Below the pieces are notes generated by a model. That model made no database searches. It was not told where the DNA came from and saw only the letters and a program-made list of their open reading frames with translations. This document shows positions 1 through 6,178 of a stretch of 30,860 nucleotides of DNA, one piece after another. Source of the DNA: a virus. Location: positions 1-30,860 of the IMG/VR virus record IMGVR_UViG_3300023278_000040. The stretch is one strand, 5' to 3'. Position 1 is the first letter of the stretch, and each line of letters opens with the position of its first letter. Both the position numbers and the translations under genes were made by a program.

Positions 1-2
1 TT

Positions 3-89
3 CTTCATAAAGAATTTGGAGATAAACTTACAACATCTTTAGGTAATGATGAAACTTTAACTGCTATGGAAAATACAAAGGAAAGTTAA
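3..89 (+). CDS. C-terminal end of a truncated hypothetical protein
   Basis: An open frame enters from the left edge and ends at a TAA whose last base is the first base of the next gene's ATG. The visible tail is 28 residues, polar and without membrane segments, ending in NTKES. The overlap with the next gene fits the compact operon style here and supports it as the end of a real gene. No function can be assigned from so little sequence. Confidence 0.55.
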   Translation, partial: LHKEFGDKLTTSLGNDETLTAMENTKES

Positions 90-250
90 TGGTTAAAGCA
101 TCTGAAGTCAAAGCACAGATAGACACACACGAGGCAGTATGTACTGAAAGATGGCGTGAAACACTTTCTAGGCTTAGACGATTAGAGCAGATTATGCTGG
201 GTACAACGGCTACAATGATTGTAATGTTGGCTGGTTTACTCTTGAGGTAG
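89..250 (+). CDS. Small membrane protein, XhlA-like
   Basis: This 53-residue ORF overlaps the previous stop by one base (TAATG). The N-terminal 34 residues are charged and predicted helical, including ERWRETLSRLRRLEQ, followed by one hydrophobic segment (about residues 36-52). An amphipathic helix leading into a single C-terminal membrane helix resembles XhlA-type accessory lysis proteins of phages. The position a few genes ahead of the endolysin fits that idea. The similarity is architectural only, so the lysis role is inference. Confidence 0.6.
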   Translation: MVKASEVKAQIDTHEAVCTERWRETLSRLRRLEQIMLGTTATMIVMLAGLLLR

Positions 251-252
251 AT

Positions 253-999
253 ATGGTTGTTGCAGAAATTCTAACTGGTATTGCTCTAGTTCAAAAATCA
301 GTAGAGTTTATTAAAAGCAACATCAGTACAGTTCAAGATATATCTGGCATAGCCAAACAAATTGATGGGTTCTTTCTCGGTGAAGAACAAATGAATAAAG
401 GGCAGGGAAAAGGAATGTCTATTGCTGAACAATTTGGTTCAGTTGAAAAATCAGCAGATGATTTTATTAATAGAAAATTATTAGAAGAAAAACGAGAAGA
501 ATTAAAGTTTATAATCAATATGCGATTTGGTGCTACAGCTTGGGATGAAATACTTGCTGAAAGAGCCAATAGAATTAATCAAGCAAAAGAAGCACAAAAA
601 AAAGCAAGATTACAAGCTAGAAAACAACAAGAAGAAATAATGGAGATTGTGAAATGGGTTGGTTATTCGCTTATTGCCATTGGCTTAATCTTAGGTGCAT
701 TGGTTGTAACTGTAAAAGCGTTTGCTTACGAGTACAAAAGTAAACAGTTAACAAGACAGCAAAGAATAAATAATGGCACAATAACAATTCCAAAAATGAC
801 CACTTGCCGATTAAAAAAACAAAAAGTTTACAAAGATAAAATGGCTTGTATATATCAAGGTGCTAATAAAACATTTGAACTAGAATTTGCTGATATTAGG
901 ATTGGTTGCCCTAAACAATACAAATGCGTTTTAAATCCTAATGGCAAAGAACCATCAATAGATTCTGTAATGGAAAGTTTAAGGAGCATAGCCAAATGA
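253..999 (+). CDS. Membrane-anchored protein with four-cysteine C-terminal domain
   Basis: This protein has 248 residues. Residues 1-130 are soluble and largely helical, with a charged probable coiled coil at about 75-130. One membrane segment spans about 132-154. The C-terminal part carries cysteines near 184, 198, 218 and 224, in a CxxYxGAN...CPxxYxC arrangement that looks like a small disulfide-bonded or metal-binding domain. The ATG follows a GAGG ribosome site. It overlaps the next gene by four bases (ATGA). I recall similar proteins as conserved hypotheticals in marine phages. Its place before the lysis genes suggests an envelope role, but no function is established. Confidence 0.75.
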   Translation: MVVAEILTGIALVQKSVEFIKSNISTVQDISGIAKQIDGFFLGEEQMNKGQGKGMSIAEQFGSVEKSADDFINRKLLEEKREELKFIINMRFGATAWDEILAERANRINQAKEAQKKARLQARKQQEEIMEIVKWVGYSLIAIGLILGALVVTVKAFAYEYKSKQLTRQQRINNGTITIPKMTTCRLKKQKVYKDKMACIYQGANKTFELEFADIRIGCPKQYKCVLNPNGKEPSIDSVMESLRSIAK

Positions 1000-1193
1000 C
1001 AGCCTTTATGCTTGCTTGCTATATGAATGGTGCTTTACAAGGTTCAATTTATTTTAAATCTATCAATGATTGCACATTTTATTCTGAAAATTTAAGTGGT
1101 CAAACTTATCAAACAGATAATGGTTCACAAGTGTATGATTGTATGTGTAAGCTAGTTCCTAGTATTGATGCAGATAAAGTGAGGGTTTATTAA
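996..1193 (+). CDS. Small cysteine-containing hypothetical protein
   Basis: This 65-residue protein starts inside the previous stop codon (ATGA) and ends one base into the next start (TAATG), so it is translationally coupled on both sides. The hydrophobic N-terminus (MTAFMLACYMNGALQG) could be a weak signal sequence or short membrane segment. Four cysteines occur, at about residues 8, 26, 49 and 51, the last two as CMC. The coupled cysteine-domain gene upstream suggests the two products work in the same compartment, perhaps the periplasm. No known family is recognised. Confidence 0.7.
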   Translation: MTAFMLACYMNGALQGSIYFKSINDCTFYSENLSGQTYQTDNGSQVYDCMCKLVPSIDADKVRVY

Positions 1194-1420
1194 TGGAAAA
1201 AAAATTAGATACAAATAAAATGTATGAAAAACCATTAAAACTTAAAATAGATGAAAATAGTTTTGAATTAGCTTTAAGAATATTAGGAAATGAATTTGTT
1301 GCAATAAAGATTGGTTCTACAAATTTTTCTGGTAAACTAATAGCAGGTGGAATTTTATTATTGTTTTTTACCCTTATTTTATTAGAGGGTTTTGGTTTAA
1401 ATGAGATATTATTAAGATGA
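1193..1420 (+). CDS. Small single-pass membrane protein
   Basis: This protein has 75 residues. The first 47 are soluble and lysine-rich near the start. A strongly hydrophobic segment (about 48-68, GGILLLFFTLILLEGFG) ends almost at the C-terminus. A GAGGG ribosome site precedes the ATG, and the stop overlaps the next start (ATGA). It lies between cysteine-rich envelope candidates and a second small membrane protein ahead of the endolysin. It may belong to the lysis or envelope module, but no family is recognised. Confidence 0.65.
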   Translation: MEKKLDTNKMYEKPLKLKIDENSFELALRILGNEFVAIKIGSTNFSGKLIAGGILLLFFTLILLEGFGLNEILLR

Positions 1421-1623
1421 ATGTTGAAACCTTTTTAAAATGGAAGATACTTCCAAGATTAATGATGTTAGCTAGTACAGTAATGTCGTGGAGGTGTGCC
1501 GAATGGTTTATGGGGTTAGATGCACCAACAGCATCACAATCAGCTTTTGTATCGGTTGTTATGGGTGTAATGACTGGAATATTTGGAATTTGGATAGGTC
1601 AAGAACATAAGGTGGATAAATAA
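1417..1623 (+). CDS. Small two-helix membrane protein, candidate holin
   Basis: This 68-residue protein has two hydrophobic stretches (about 10-32 and 40-61) and a short charged tail (GQEHKVDK). Its stop overlaps the ATG of the T4-type lysozyme gene by one base. Small size, two membrane helices and direct coupling to the endolysin make it a good candidate for a holin or pinholin. A GTA-type holin just downstream competes for that role, so one of the two may act as antiholin or assistant. The function is inferred from position and topology. Confidence 0.7.
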   Translation: MNVETFLKWKILPRLMMLASTVMSWRCAEWFMGLDAPTASQSAFVSVVMGVMTGIFGIWIGQEHKVDK

Positions 1624-2057
1624 TGGATTTAGAAACATTAAAAGACGATATAATGAGGGAGGAGGGTCATTTGGTGCTAGAACCCTATCAAGACCATTTG
1701 GGGTTCTGGACAATCGGCTGTGGGCATTTAATTCGTGATGATGAAAAAGATGAACTTATGAACCCAATAACAGAACACAGAGCAAGAGAACTATTTGTTT
1801 TAGATTTAGGGGTTTCAATTCAAGATGCAGAAACATTTTATAAAGGTATGGATATAGACGATAATGTTAAAGAATGTGTAATTCATATGTCATTTCAATT
1901 AGGGTTGCCAAAATTAAACCAATTTAAGAAATTTAAAAAAGCATTAGCAAATAATGATATTGAAACTGCTATTGTAGAAATGAAAGATAGCAGGGCATAT
2001 AATCAAACCACAAATAGATGGGATAGGTTAATAGATAAGATGAGGAAAAGTATCTAA
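1623..2057 (+). CDS. Endolysin, T4-type lysozyme (GH24)
   Basis: The 144-residue product is a muramidase that should cleave the MurNAc-GlcNAc bonds of host peptidoglycan at the end of infection. The N-terminus shows the GH24 pattern: the catalytic glutamate is probably E14, followed by LEPYQD with D24, then GFWTIGCGHLI with T30, matching the E-D-T triad of T4 lysozyme (E11, D20, T26). The spacing between E and D is one residue longer than in T4. There is no signal peptide or SAR segment, so it needs a holin for release. It lies between two candidate holins. Length is usual for the family. Confidence 0.93.
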   Translation: MDLETLKDDIMREEGHLVLEPYQDHLGFWTIGCGHLIRDDEKDELMNPITEHRARELFVLDLGVSIQDAETFYKGMDIDDNVKECVIHMSFQLGLPKLNQFKKFKKALANNDIETAIVEMKDSRAYNQTTNRWDRLIDKMRKSI

Positions 2058-2102
2058 GTTGTTGATTTATAAGGGTAAATCCCTGGGAAGTGAGTAAATA
2101 AA

Positions 2103-2480
2103 ATGATAGCTAGTTTATTACCAGTAGCATCTAAGTTATTAGGTAAATTTATAGAAGATAAAGACACTAAAAACAAACTTGCTCATGAAATAGCGACTAT
2201 GGCTGAAAAACATGGTCAAGAACTCGCACTTGCTCAAATAGAGGTTCTTAAAGAAGATGCTAAAGGAAACTGGTTTCAAAGTTCGTGGCGACCCCTCATA
2301 GGTTGGATTTCTGGCTTATCGCTAGGAATAAATTACATGGTTGCACCTATTTGTGCAGGGTTTGGTATTACTATTCCTCAAGCTGATATGTCTGTTATGA
2401 TGCCATTAATGTTTGGTATGCTCGGAATTGGTGGAATGAGGTCATTTGATAAGATTAAAAAAACGGACACAAAAAAATGA
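2103..2480 (+). CDS. Holin, GTA_holin_3TM type
   Basis: This 125-residue protein has a short N-terminal hydrophobic helix, a charged middle (about 18-55) and the family signature WFQSSWRPLIGWISG (about 58-72). Two hydrophobic segments follow (about 65-85 and 95-112). This is the layout of the three-membrane-segment holin first defined in gene transfer agents of alphaproteobacteria. It should let the upstream lysozyme reach the cell wall. A 45-base gap separates it from the lysozyme, and its stop overlaps the next start (ATGA). The family call is from recognition of the WRPxxGW region. Confidence 0.85.
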   Translation: MIASLLPVASKLLGKFIEDKDTKNKLAHEIATMAEKHGQELALAQIEVLKEDAKGNWFQSSWRPLIGWISGLSLGINYMVAPICAGFGITIPQADMSVMMPLMFGMLGIGGMRSFDKIKKTDTKK

Positions 2481-2674
2481 TGTTGTGGCATTGGCTAACA
2501 TTAGCTAAGTTTTTTAATAAGATTGGGAATTATTTTTATTCCCTGCATGTGGCTAAAGTCCACGAAAACCAAAGAAAGGAAAGAGAAATGCCATCTGGAA
2601 AAGGAACTTATGGAACTAAAGTAGGTAGACCACTTAAAAAGAAAAAGAAAGTTATGAAGAAAAAGAAAAAGTGA
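2477..2674 (+). CDS. Small protein with lysine-rich tail and possible internal start
   Basis: The long form has 65 residues and begins inside the holin stop (ATGA). Its first 37 residues (LWHWLTLAKFFNKIGNYFY) look like an amphipathic membrane-interacting helix. The rest, from M38 (MPSGKGTYGTKVGRP), is a basic domain ending in lysine runs. An excellent ribosome site (AAAGGAAAGAG) lies just before the in-frame ATG at 2588, so a 28-residue short form may also be made, or two once-separate genes may be joined here. I recall MPSGKGTYG-type peptides as stand-alone phage proteins. The function is unknown. Confidence 0.65.
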   Translation: MMLWHWLTLAKFFNKIGNYFYSLHVAKVHENQRKEREMPSGKGTYGTKVGRPLKKKKKVMKKKKK

Positions 2675-2826
2675 GTGGTCTAACAACTACATCTACTATT
2701 TCTGAACTTATAGGAAAAAGACCTATGAGAAGAAGAAAGACTAGAACAAGAAAGAACAAGATGCCCTTTAAGGGCGATTTAAGGGCAGTACAGCGACTTT
2801 TGTCCACTAAAAGGCTAAAGGGTTAG
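2671..2826 (+). CDS. Small highly basic protein (GTG start)
   Basis: This 51-residue ORF starts with GTG inside the previous stop (GTGA overlap). Residues 17-32 are dominated by arginine and lysine (KRPMRRRKTRTRKNK), so the product could bind nucleic acid or acidic surfaces. It ends nine bases from the end of the convergent nuclease gene. An ATG at residue 19 is an alternative start. A perfect 13-base palindrome (GCCCTTTAAGGGC, 2763-2775) and a direct repeat of TTTAAGGGC lie inside the gene. No family is recognised. Confidence 0.5.
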   Translation: MSGLTTTSTISELIGKRPMRRRKTRTRKNKMPFKGDLRAVQRLLSTKRLKG

Positions 2827-2835
2827 GCAGTATCC

Positions 2836-3198
2836 TCAACACCTCATAGGAATGTTAGTTTCAATAATTTGTTTTACTTGATCTAAACATTCGGTCAGAC
2901 CCCCCTTGACTACAAAATGAGGTGTACCTAATCCTTTAGATTGTACTGCCCACAACTTTTGATTGTCGGACAACCTGCCCTTTTCATTTTTAAGTTCGAT
3001 ATAAAGAATTTTACCCATAGGATATTCAACAATTATATCTGGACAGCCAGATTTCAAACCCATTTTTTTCATTTGAGCATGAAGATAAATAGACCTTTTA
3101 CCCTCATTTGGTACATGAAAATGTCTGAAATAGTAGGTATTGGCTAAGATGTTTAGTAGCTGATTACAAGCTATTTGTATGTCGGATTCTTTAGTCAT
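2836..3198 (-). CDS. VRR-NUC domain nuclease
   Basis: This is the only minus-strand gene, with 120 residues. It shows the VRR-NUC core: HVPNEGKRS (about 28-36), MGLKSGCPDIIV (46-57) with D54, and LYIELKNEKGRLSDNQ (65-80) with E68 and K70. This is the PD-D/ExK active site. Stand-alone phage members are related to Holliday-junction or structure-specific nucleases, so a role in resolving replication or packaging intermediates is likely. It is convergent with the lysis genes and divergent from the early operon, which suggests separate timing. The start is supported by frame and family length. Confidence 0.9.
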   Translation of the reverse strand: MTKESDIQIACNQLLNILANTYYFRHFHVPNEGKRSIYLHAQMKKMGLKSGCPDIIVEYPMGKILYIELKNEKGRLSDNQKLWAVQSKGLGTPHFVVKGGLTECLDQVKQIIETNIPMRC

Positions 3199-3293
3199 AA
3201 GGGGTAAACCTATCTCTGTTTCACTTCCTATAAATACTGCGATTTATTTAAGTACCTCGAAGAAATAATCTTTACCCCTCATTTATACTACGA

Positions 3294-3303
3294 TTGGAGA
3301 TCA
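3294..3303 (+). promoter_or_regulatory. TTGGAGATCA element, copy 1
   Basis: This copy is not followed by a start codon within a useful distance; a TATAAT hexamer begins four bases after it. It is the copy that argues the element is more than a ribosome site. Confidence 0.6.
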
Positions 3304-3391
3304 GAGTATAATTACTTTCTATCATATAGTATCAAATAAAGCCATAATTAACAATAGTTTGAAAATAATTAAAAAAAATGCAATTTGGTGT

Positions 3392-3425
3392 TTGACATAT
3401 ATAAACCTAGAGTTTAAGCTAGGTT
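3392..3425 (+). promoter_or_regulatory. Candidate rightward early promoter with operator-like inverted repeat
   Basis: TTGACA at 3392-3397 is a perfect sigma-70 -35 box. The hexamer 17 bases later (TAAGCT) is a weak -10. A perfect 7-base inverted repeat, AACCTAG (3404-3410) and CTAGGTT (3419-3425) with an 8-base gap, covers the -10 area. A protein bound there could block or help the polymerase. The weak -10 would suit a promoter that needs an activator. The gene start at 3477 lies about 50 bases downstream. Confidence 0.45.
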
Positions 3426-3461
3426 ATGGCAATAATGTCATTTAATAATAATAATAATAAA

Positions 3462-3471
3462 TTGGAGATCA
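3462..3471 (+). promoter_or_regulatory. TTGGAGATCA element, copy 2 (includes ribosome site)
   Basis: The GGAG part is an evident Shine-Dalgarno site. The last base of the element is five bases before the ATG at 3477, which decides that start over the in-frame ATG at 3426. Confidence 0.75.
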
Positions 3472-3476
3472 AGTTA

Positions 3477-3839
3477 ATGACAATCAAACAAAAATTCGCA
3501 AATTACTTAGGTTACACAGACATTAACCCTTATGAGGTTGTAAAGGTTATTTCTGATAAATGTATTGAAATCAGAGAAATGAGTGCAGAAAAAATCAAAT
3601 GGGATATGAAAATATATCAAGGTGGTTTTTCTCATCATGTAGCAAATCAAGATGACCAGAAATGGCATATTACTTCTAATGAAGCTAATCCAATAGTTAG
3701 AATTAGACTTAATAAGTCTGGTCAGCAATATGACCACCCAACTAGATCATATAAGCCTTGTTACACTTGGAAAGATAAATATGGTTCTAGGTATGGTTTA
3801 TCAGATAAGCCTATCAAATTTTATGATTACAATTTCTAG
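3477..3839 (+). CDS. Conserved hypothetical phage protein
   Basis: This 120-residue protein is the first gene of the rightward early series. The start at 3477 is chosen because a strong ribosome site lies just upstream; the longer in-frame ATG at 3426 has none and would add a run of asparagines. It is soluble and rich in aromatic residues, with YQGGFSHHVANQDDQKW (about 47-63) and a KFYDYNF end, a layout I recall from marine-phage hypotheticals. It is probably a small beta-rich domain. No activity can be named. It is followed within nine bases by the next gene. Confidence 0.75.
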   Translation: MTIKQKFANYLGYTDINPYEVVKVISDKCIEIREMSAEKIKWDMKIYQGGFSHHVANQDDQKWHITSNEANPIVRIRLNKSGQQYDHPTRSYKPCYTWKDKYGSRYGLSDKPIKFYDYNF

Positions 3840-3848
3840 GGGGTAGAT

Positions 3849-4838
3849 ATGAATAATTTAGAAATGGCAAAAGGTTTTGTTGAGGGGTGTGATTCTATCA
3901 CATCTCTTTTTGTTGGTTTGGGTAAGGAAGATAAATTATATTCTCTTTATGCTAACTGGAAAGAAACAGTATGGGGTAAAGCAGAGGGTGGCATTCCTAT
4001 AGCTAGGGTTCAATATAAAACCCAACATCTTGTAAACCTTGCGATTGACTTTGGAAATGCCCAAGAAAAAGCTAAAGCCTTTTGTAAAGAACAAAGGGTT
4101 ATTAATGGTCTTTATTTAGCTAAAGAGCCTAGTAAACAAAACCCATATGACTTTAGAACCCCAGAAGAAATTGCAGAAGAAAAATCTGAAAAAATAAGAT
4201 ACGAGAAAATCAAAGATGATATTAAATGGGTTCGTAAAATGTCTAATAGATTTTCTTGGGATAGCAAGCATTCATTAAGAGGTCTTTTTAATATTGCTCT
4301 TGAAAATAAATTGTTAGTGTCCTTAGACAAAAACATGAATGTTAAAGAAAAAAAGTTTTTGGCTAATAAACTAAAGCAACAAAATTTGCATAAAAACAAA
4401 AGAGAACTTTTCCAACAAGCTAAAATCATTTCTCTAGTTACTAAAGGTTGGAGAGGTAAAGCCATTCAGCAAGCTAAGAAAACAAACTTTGTAGGTAATG
4501 TTGGCGATAAGGTTGAAGTTGAATTAACTGTTAATAAAATTACTGGTTATTCTACTCAATGGAATTATGTCAACATTTACACAATGTCAGATAATGATGG
4601 AAACATCTTTGTTTATAAGGGTTCTGCTGATTTAGCTGATAAGAATAGATCAGTATGGAATGCACCAGTAAAAGAAAACCATAAGATTGTGGTTACTGGT
4701 AAGGTCAAAGAGCATAACAAATACAGACCTATGAACTTTGAAAAGCTGTTTATCAAGCAAACTAGACTAGAAAGAATTAAGGTTCTTAAAAGTCTTAATG
4801 TTGATGATAATGGTATTATTATTGAGGGGGTAAACTAA
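3849..4838 (+). CDS. Hypothetical protein with C-terminal OB-fold-like domain
   Basis: This 329-residue protein has a helical, lysine-rich N-terminal two thirds (about 1-215). The C-terminal part (about 218-320) alternates short strands in an OB-fold style: VGDKVEVELTVNKITGY, a central strand with DGNIFVYKGS, then HKIVVTGKVKEHNKYRP. Similar OB-like tails occur on phage proteins near replication genes, where they are suspected to bind single-stranded nucleic acid. GGGGG lies ahead of the ATG, and the stop overlaps the next start (TAATG). The N-terminal part is unrecognised. Binding to DNA or RNA is inference. Confidence 0.75.
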   Translation: MNNLEMAKGFVEGCDSITSLFVGLGKEDKLYSLYANWKETVWGKAEGGIPIARVQYKTQHLVNLAIDFGNAQEKAKAFCKEQRVINGLYLAKEPSKQNPYDFRTPEEIAEEKSEKIRYEKIKDDIKWVRKMSNRFSWDSKHSLRGLFNIALENKLLVSLDKNMNVKEKKFLANKLKQQNLHKNKRELFQQAKIISLVTKGWRGKAIQQAKKTNFVGNVGDKVEVELTVNKITGYSTQWNYVNIYTMSDNDGNIFVYKGSADLADKNRSVWNAPVKENHKIVVTGKVKEHNKYRPMNFEKLFIKQTRLERIKVLKSLNVDDNGIIIEGVN

Positions 4839-5143
4839 TGGATATTAGATTTTATAGAGAAGAAAGTTCTAAAGAACTCGGTATCAAAGCAGATTGTCGT
4901 TACATAGTTGTTAGTAAAGACCATAAAGAGCCTTATAAGTTGATGCCTTATACAATTTACTATTTAGATGACACTAGATGTTATATTGCTGTTAAAATTA
5001 TAGAAGAAAATCGACTTACTATAGACCCTATCTTAAATTCTAGTGAAATAGATCATCTTGGAAATCAAAAAGAATATGAAGCATTTAATACATTAAAAGA
5101 TGCTAAAGAATGGATTTATTACGATATTAAGGGAGCAAACTAA
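4838..5143 (+). CDS. Hypothetical protein
   Basis: This protein has 101 residues and is coupled by one-base overlaps to the genes on both sides. It is soluble and acidic, with many tyrosines (IYYLDDTRCYIAV) and an ending KEWIYYDIKGAN. A GGGGG ribosome site lies nine bases before the ATG. The alternating hydrophobic pattern suggests a small mixed alpha/beta domain. No family is recognised. Its operon position among early genes suggests a host-takeover or accessory role, which is inference only. Confidence 0.7.
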   Translation: MDIRFYREESSKELGIKADCRYIVVSKDHKEPYKLMPYTIYYLDDTRCYIAVKIIEENRLTIDPILNSSEIDHLGNQKEYEAFNTLKDAKEWIYYDIKGAN

Positions 5144-5454
5144 TGAATAACCTACCTAAAATTGGAAATACAGAACTCTATACTGTTAGGGTTCTGAATA
5201 TGTCTGTGGCTCAATACTATGGGGTTGTTAAGGAGTATAATGAAATAGTGGTTGCAACCAGAGAATTAAATAAAAAAGAGTTAGAAAAGAATGGAGAAAA
5301 AGCAGAACTCAATCTTTATTATTCAGTAAGATATAATCTTAATTTACTGGTTTTTGAAAAAATATGTGAAAATAAAACTAAAAAAGAAATTTTAAATATT
5401 TTGGCATCACAGAAAAATAAAATTAAAAAATTAAAAGGAGATAAAAATGTATAA
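5143..5454 (+). CDS. Hypothetical protein
   Basis: This 103-residue protein starts at a TAATG overlap, preceded by GGGAGC as ribosome site. The N-terminal 30 residues form a likely strand-rich piece. The remainder is helical and very lysine-rich, ending KNKIKKLKGDKNV, so it may contact nucleic acid. It overlaps the next gene by eight bases, and the ribosome site of that gene is embedded in its tail. No family is recognised. Confidence 0.68.
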   Translation: MNNLPKIGNTELYTVRVLNMSVAQYYGVVKEYNEIVVATRELNKKELEKNGEKAELNLYYSVRYNLNLLVFEKICENKTKKEILNILASQKNKIKKLKGDKNV

Positions 5455-5728
5455 AGACGAAATGGAAAACGATTGTGGTAAAATTTGGAAAAGATGGTTA
5501 GTAGCAGAATTTAATATGCTTAGACTTGAAACAGTTATAGATGATAACTGGTTTACCAAATATGATGCTGATTATAACATTGAAACTTTTTTGATGGAAT
5601 TTGAAGATTATATGACAAAAAAACAAATAACATTTGCTAACCATTTATTACAAGTAATGGTTGAAATTCAAAACCACGACAATATTCAAGAAAGTTGGAA
5701 TAGTAAAGTGAGGGTTAGCAATGGTTAA
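5447..5728 (+). CDS. Hypothetical acidic helical protein
   Basis: This 93-residue protein has a very good ribosome site (AAAGGAGAT, four bases before the ATG), which supports this start over an in-frame ATG five codons later. It is acidic and probably all-helical, rich in tryptophan and methionine (IWKRWLVAEFNMLRLE). Small acidic helical early proteins of phages often bind host proteins, but nothing specific is visible. It overlaps the following mini-gene by eight bases. Confidence 0.68.
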   Translation: MYKDEMENDCGKIWKRWLVAEFNMLRLETVIDDNWFTKYDADYNIETFLMEFEDYMTKKQITFANHLLQVMVEIQNHDNIQESWNSKVRVSNG

Positions 5729-5813
5729 TTTTTTAAAAAACTATGGTGTGTATCTTTTAGAATTTATGGTTTTTGGAACTATAGGTTTTTGTCTAATAAT
5801 GTTTTTTTTATAG
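5721..5813 (+). CDS. 30-residue membrane peptide
   Basis: This tiny ORF starts in the end of the previous gene, with GAGGG nine bases before its ATG. Nearly all of it is one hydrophobic helix (VYLLEFMVFGTIGFCLIMFFL) after a short NFLKN head. Composition, coupling and ribosome site support translation. A single-pass membrane peptide could act on the host membrane or block superinfection together with the following lipoprotein, but this is speculation. Confidence 0.55.
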   Translation: MVNFLKNYGVYLLEFMVFGTIGFCLIMFFL

Positions 5814-5849
5814 ATTTAACCAATAAAATAATATAGGTTAATAAATGAT

Positions 5850-5859
5850 TTGGAGATCA
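5850..5859 (+). promoter_or_regulatory. TTGGAGATCA element, copy 3 (includes ribosome site)
   Basis: The element sits in the 51-base gap after the membrane peptide and ends five bases before the ATG at 5865, exactly as in copy 2. It supports the ATG over the in-frame TTG that is part of the element itself. Confidence 0.75.
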
Positions 5860-5864
5860 AAAAA

Positions 5865-6170
5865 ATGTATAAAACAATTTCAATAATTTTCATTCTAGTA
5901 TCTATGGGGGGGTGTTCTACAATGCCAATAGTAGATAGCAGGGGAAAATCATCTGCAAATATCAAAGGCGATATGAACAGATTTCATGATGACTATTTTA
6001 CTTGTAAAAGCCTAGTAGAAGACCAAACCAGTTCTGGTTGGAACATAGGTAAAACCATCTATAATAATCTTAGGTGGAAAGTTTTATGGTTAAGTCCAAA
6101 GTTAGACACTCGTTCAGACTTCGTTAATAGATGTCTTGAGGGTCGTGGTTATAGTGTACTAAATAAATAG
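5865..6170 (+). CDS. Predicted lipoprotein
   Basis: This 101-residue protein has a short lysine head, a hydrophobic stretch (ISIIFILVSMGG) and a cysteine at 17 in the context SMGGC, a fair lipobox for signal peptidase II. The mature part is soluble, with further cysteines and an ending CLEGRGYSVLNK that I recall from other marine-phage lipoproteins. The start is set by the ribosome site within the TTGGAGATCA element. Phage lipoproteins made early often exclude superinfecting phages. That role is inference. Confidence 0.78.
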   Translation: MYKTISIIFILVSMGGCSTMPIVDSRGKSSANIKGDMNRFHDDYFTCKSLVEDQTSSGWNIGKTIYNNLRWKVLWLSPKLDTRSDFVNRCLEGRGYSVLNK

Positions 6171-6178
6171 AGGGTAAA

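Larger units (their letters stand above)
3199..3476. promoter_or_regulatory. Divergent intergenic control region
   Basis: This is the longest non-coding stretch in the window, between the leftward nuclease and the rightward early genes. It holds an inverted pair GGGGTAAA (3201-3208) and TTTACCCC (3271-3278), a TATAAT-like hexamer at 3307-3312 without a convincing -35 box, the first TTGGAGATCA element, and a TTGACA box with a neighbouring inverted repeat. This arrangement fits a two-way early promoter region. No repressor gene lies beside it. Confidence 0.6.

Noticed and set aside
2058-2102. Shared AATCC(C)TGGGAA in the gaps at 2058-2102 and 14808-14842, considered as intron or group-I-like ends
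   Set aside because: The match is short and inexact, the flanking genes are complete and unrelated, and no intron core can be seen.
2763-2775. Palindrome GCCCTTTAAGGGC as a terminator for the lysis genes
   Set aside because: It is inside a small coding frame, has no loop and no following T-run. It stays only as a remark under that gene.
3426-3476. Longer start for the first early gene with a run of asparagines
   Set aside because: The ATG at 3426 lacks a ribosome site, while the ATG at 3477 has GGAGATCA just upstream; the extra residues come from an ATA/ATA-like low-complexity leader.
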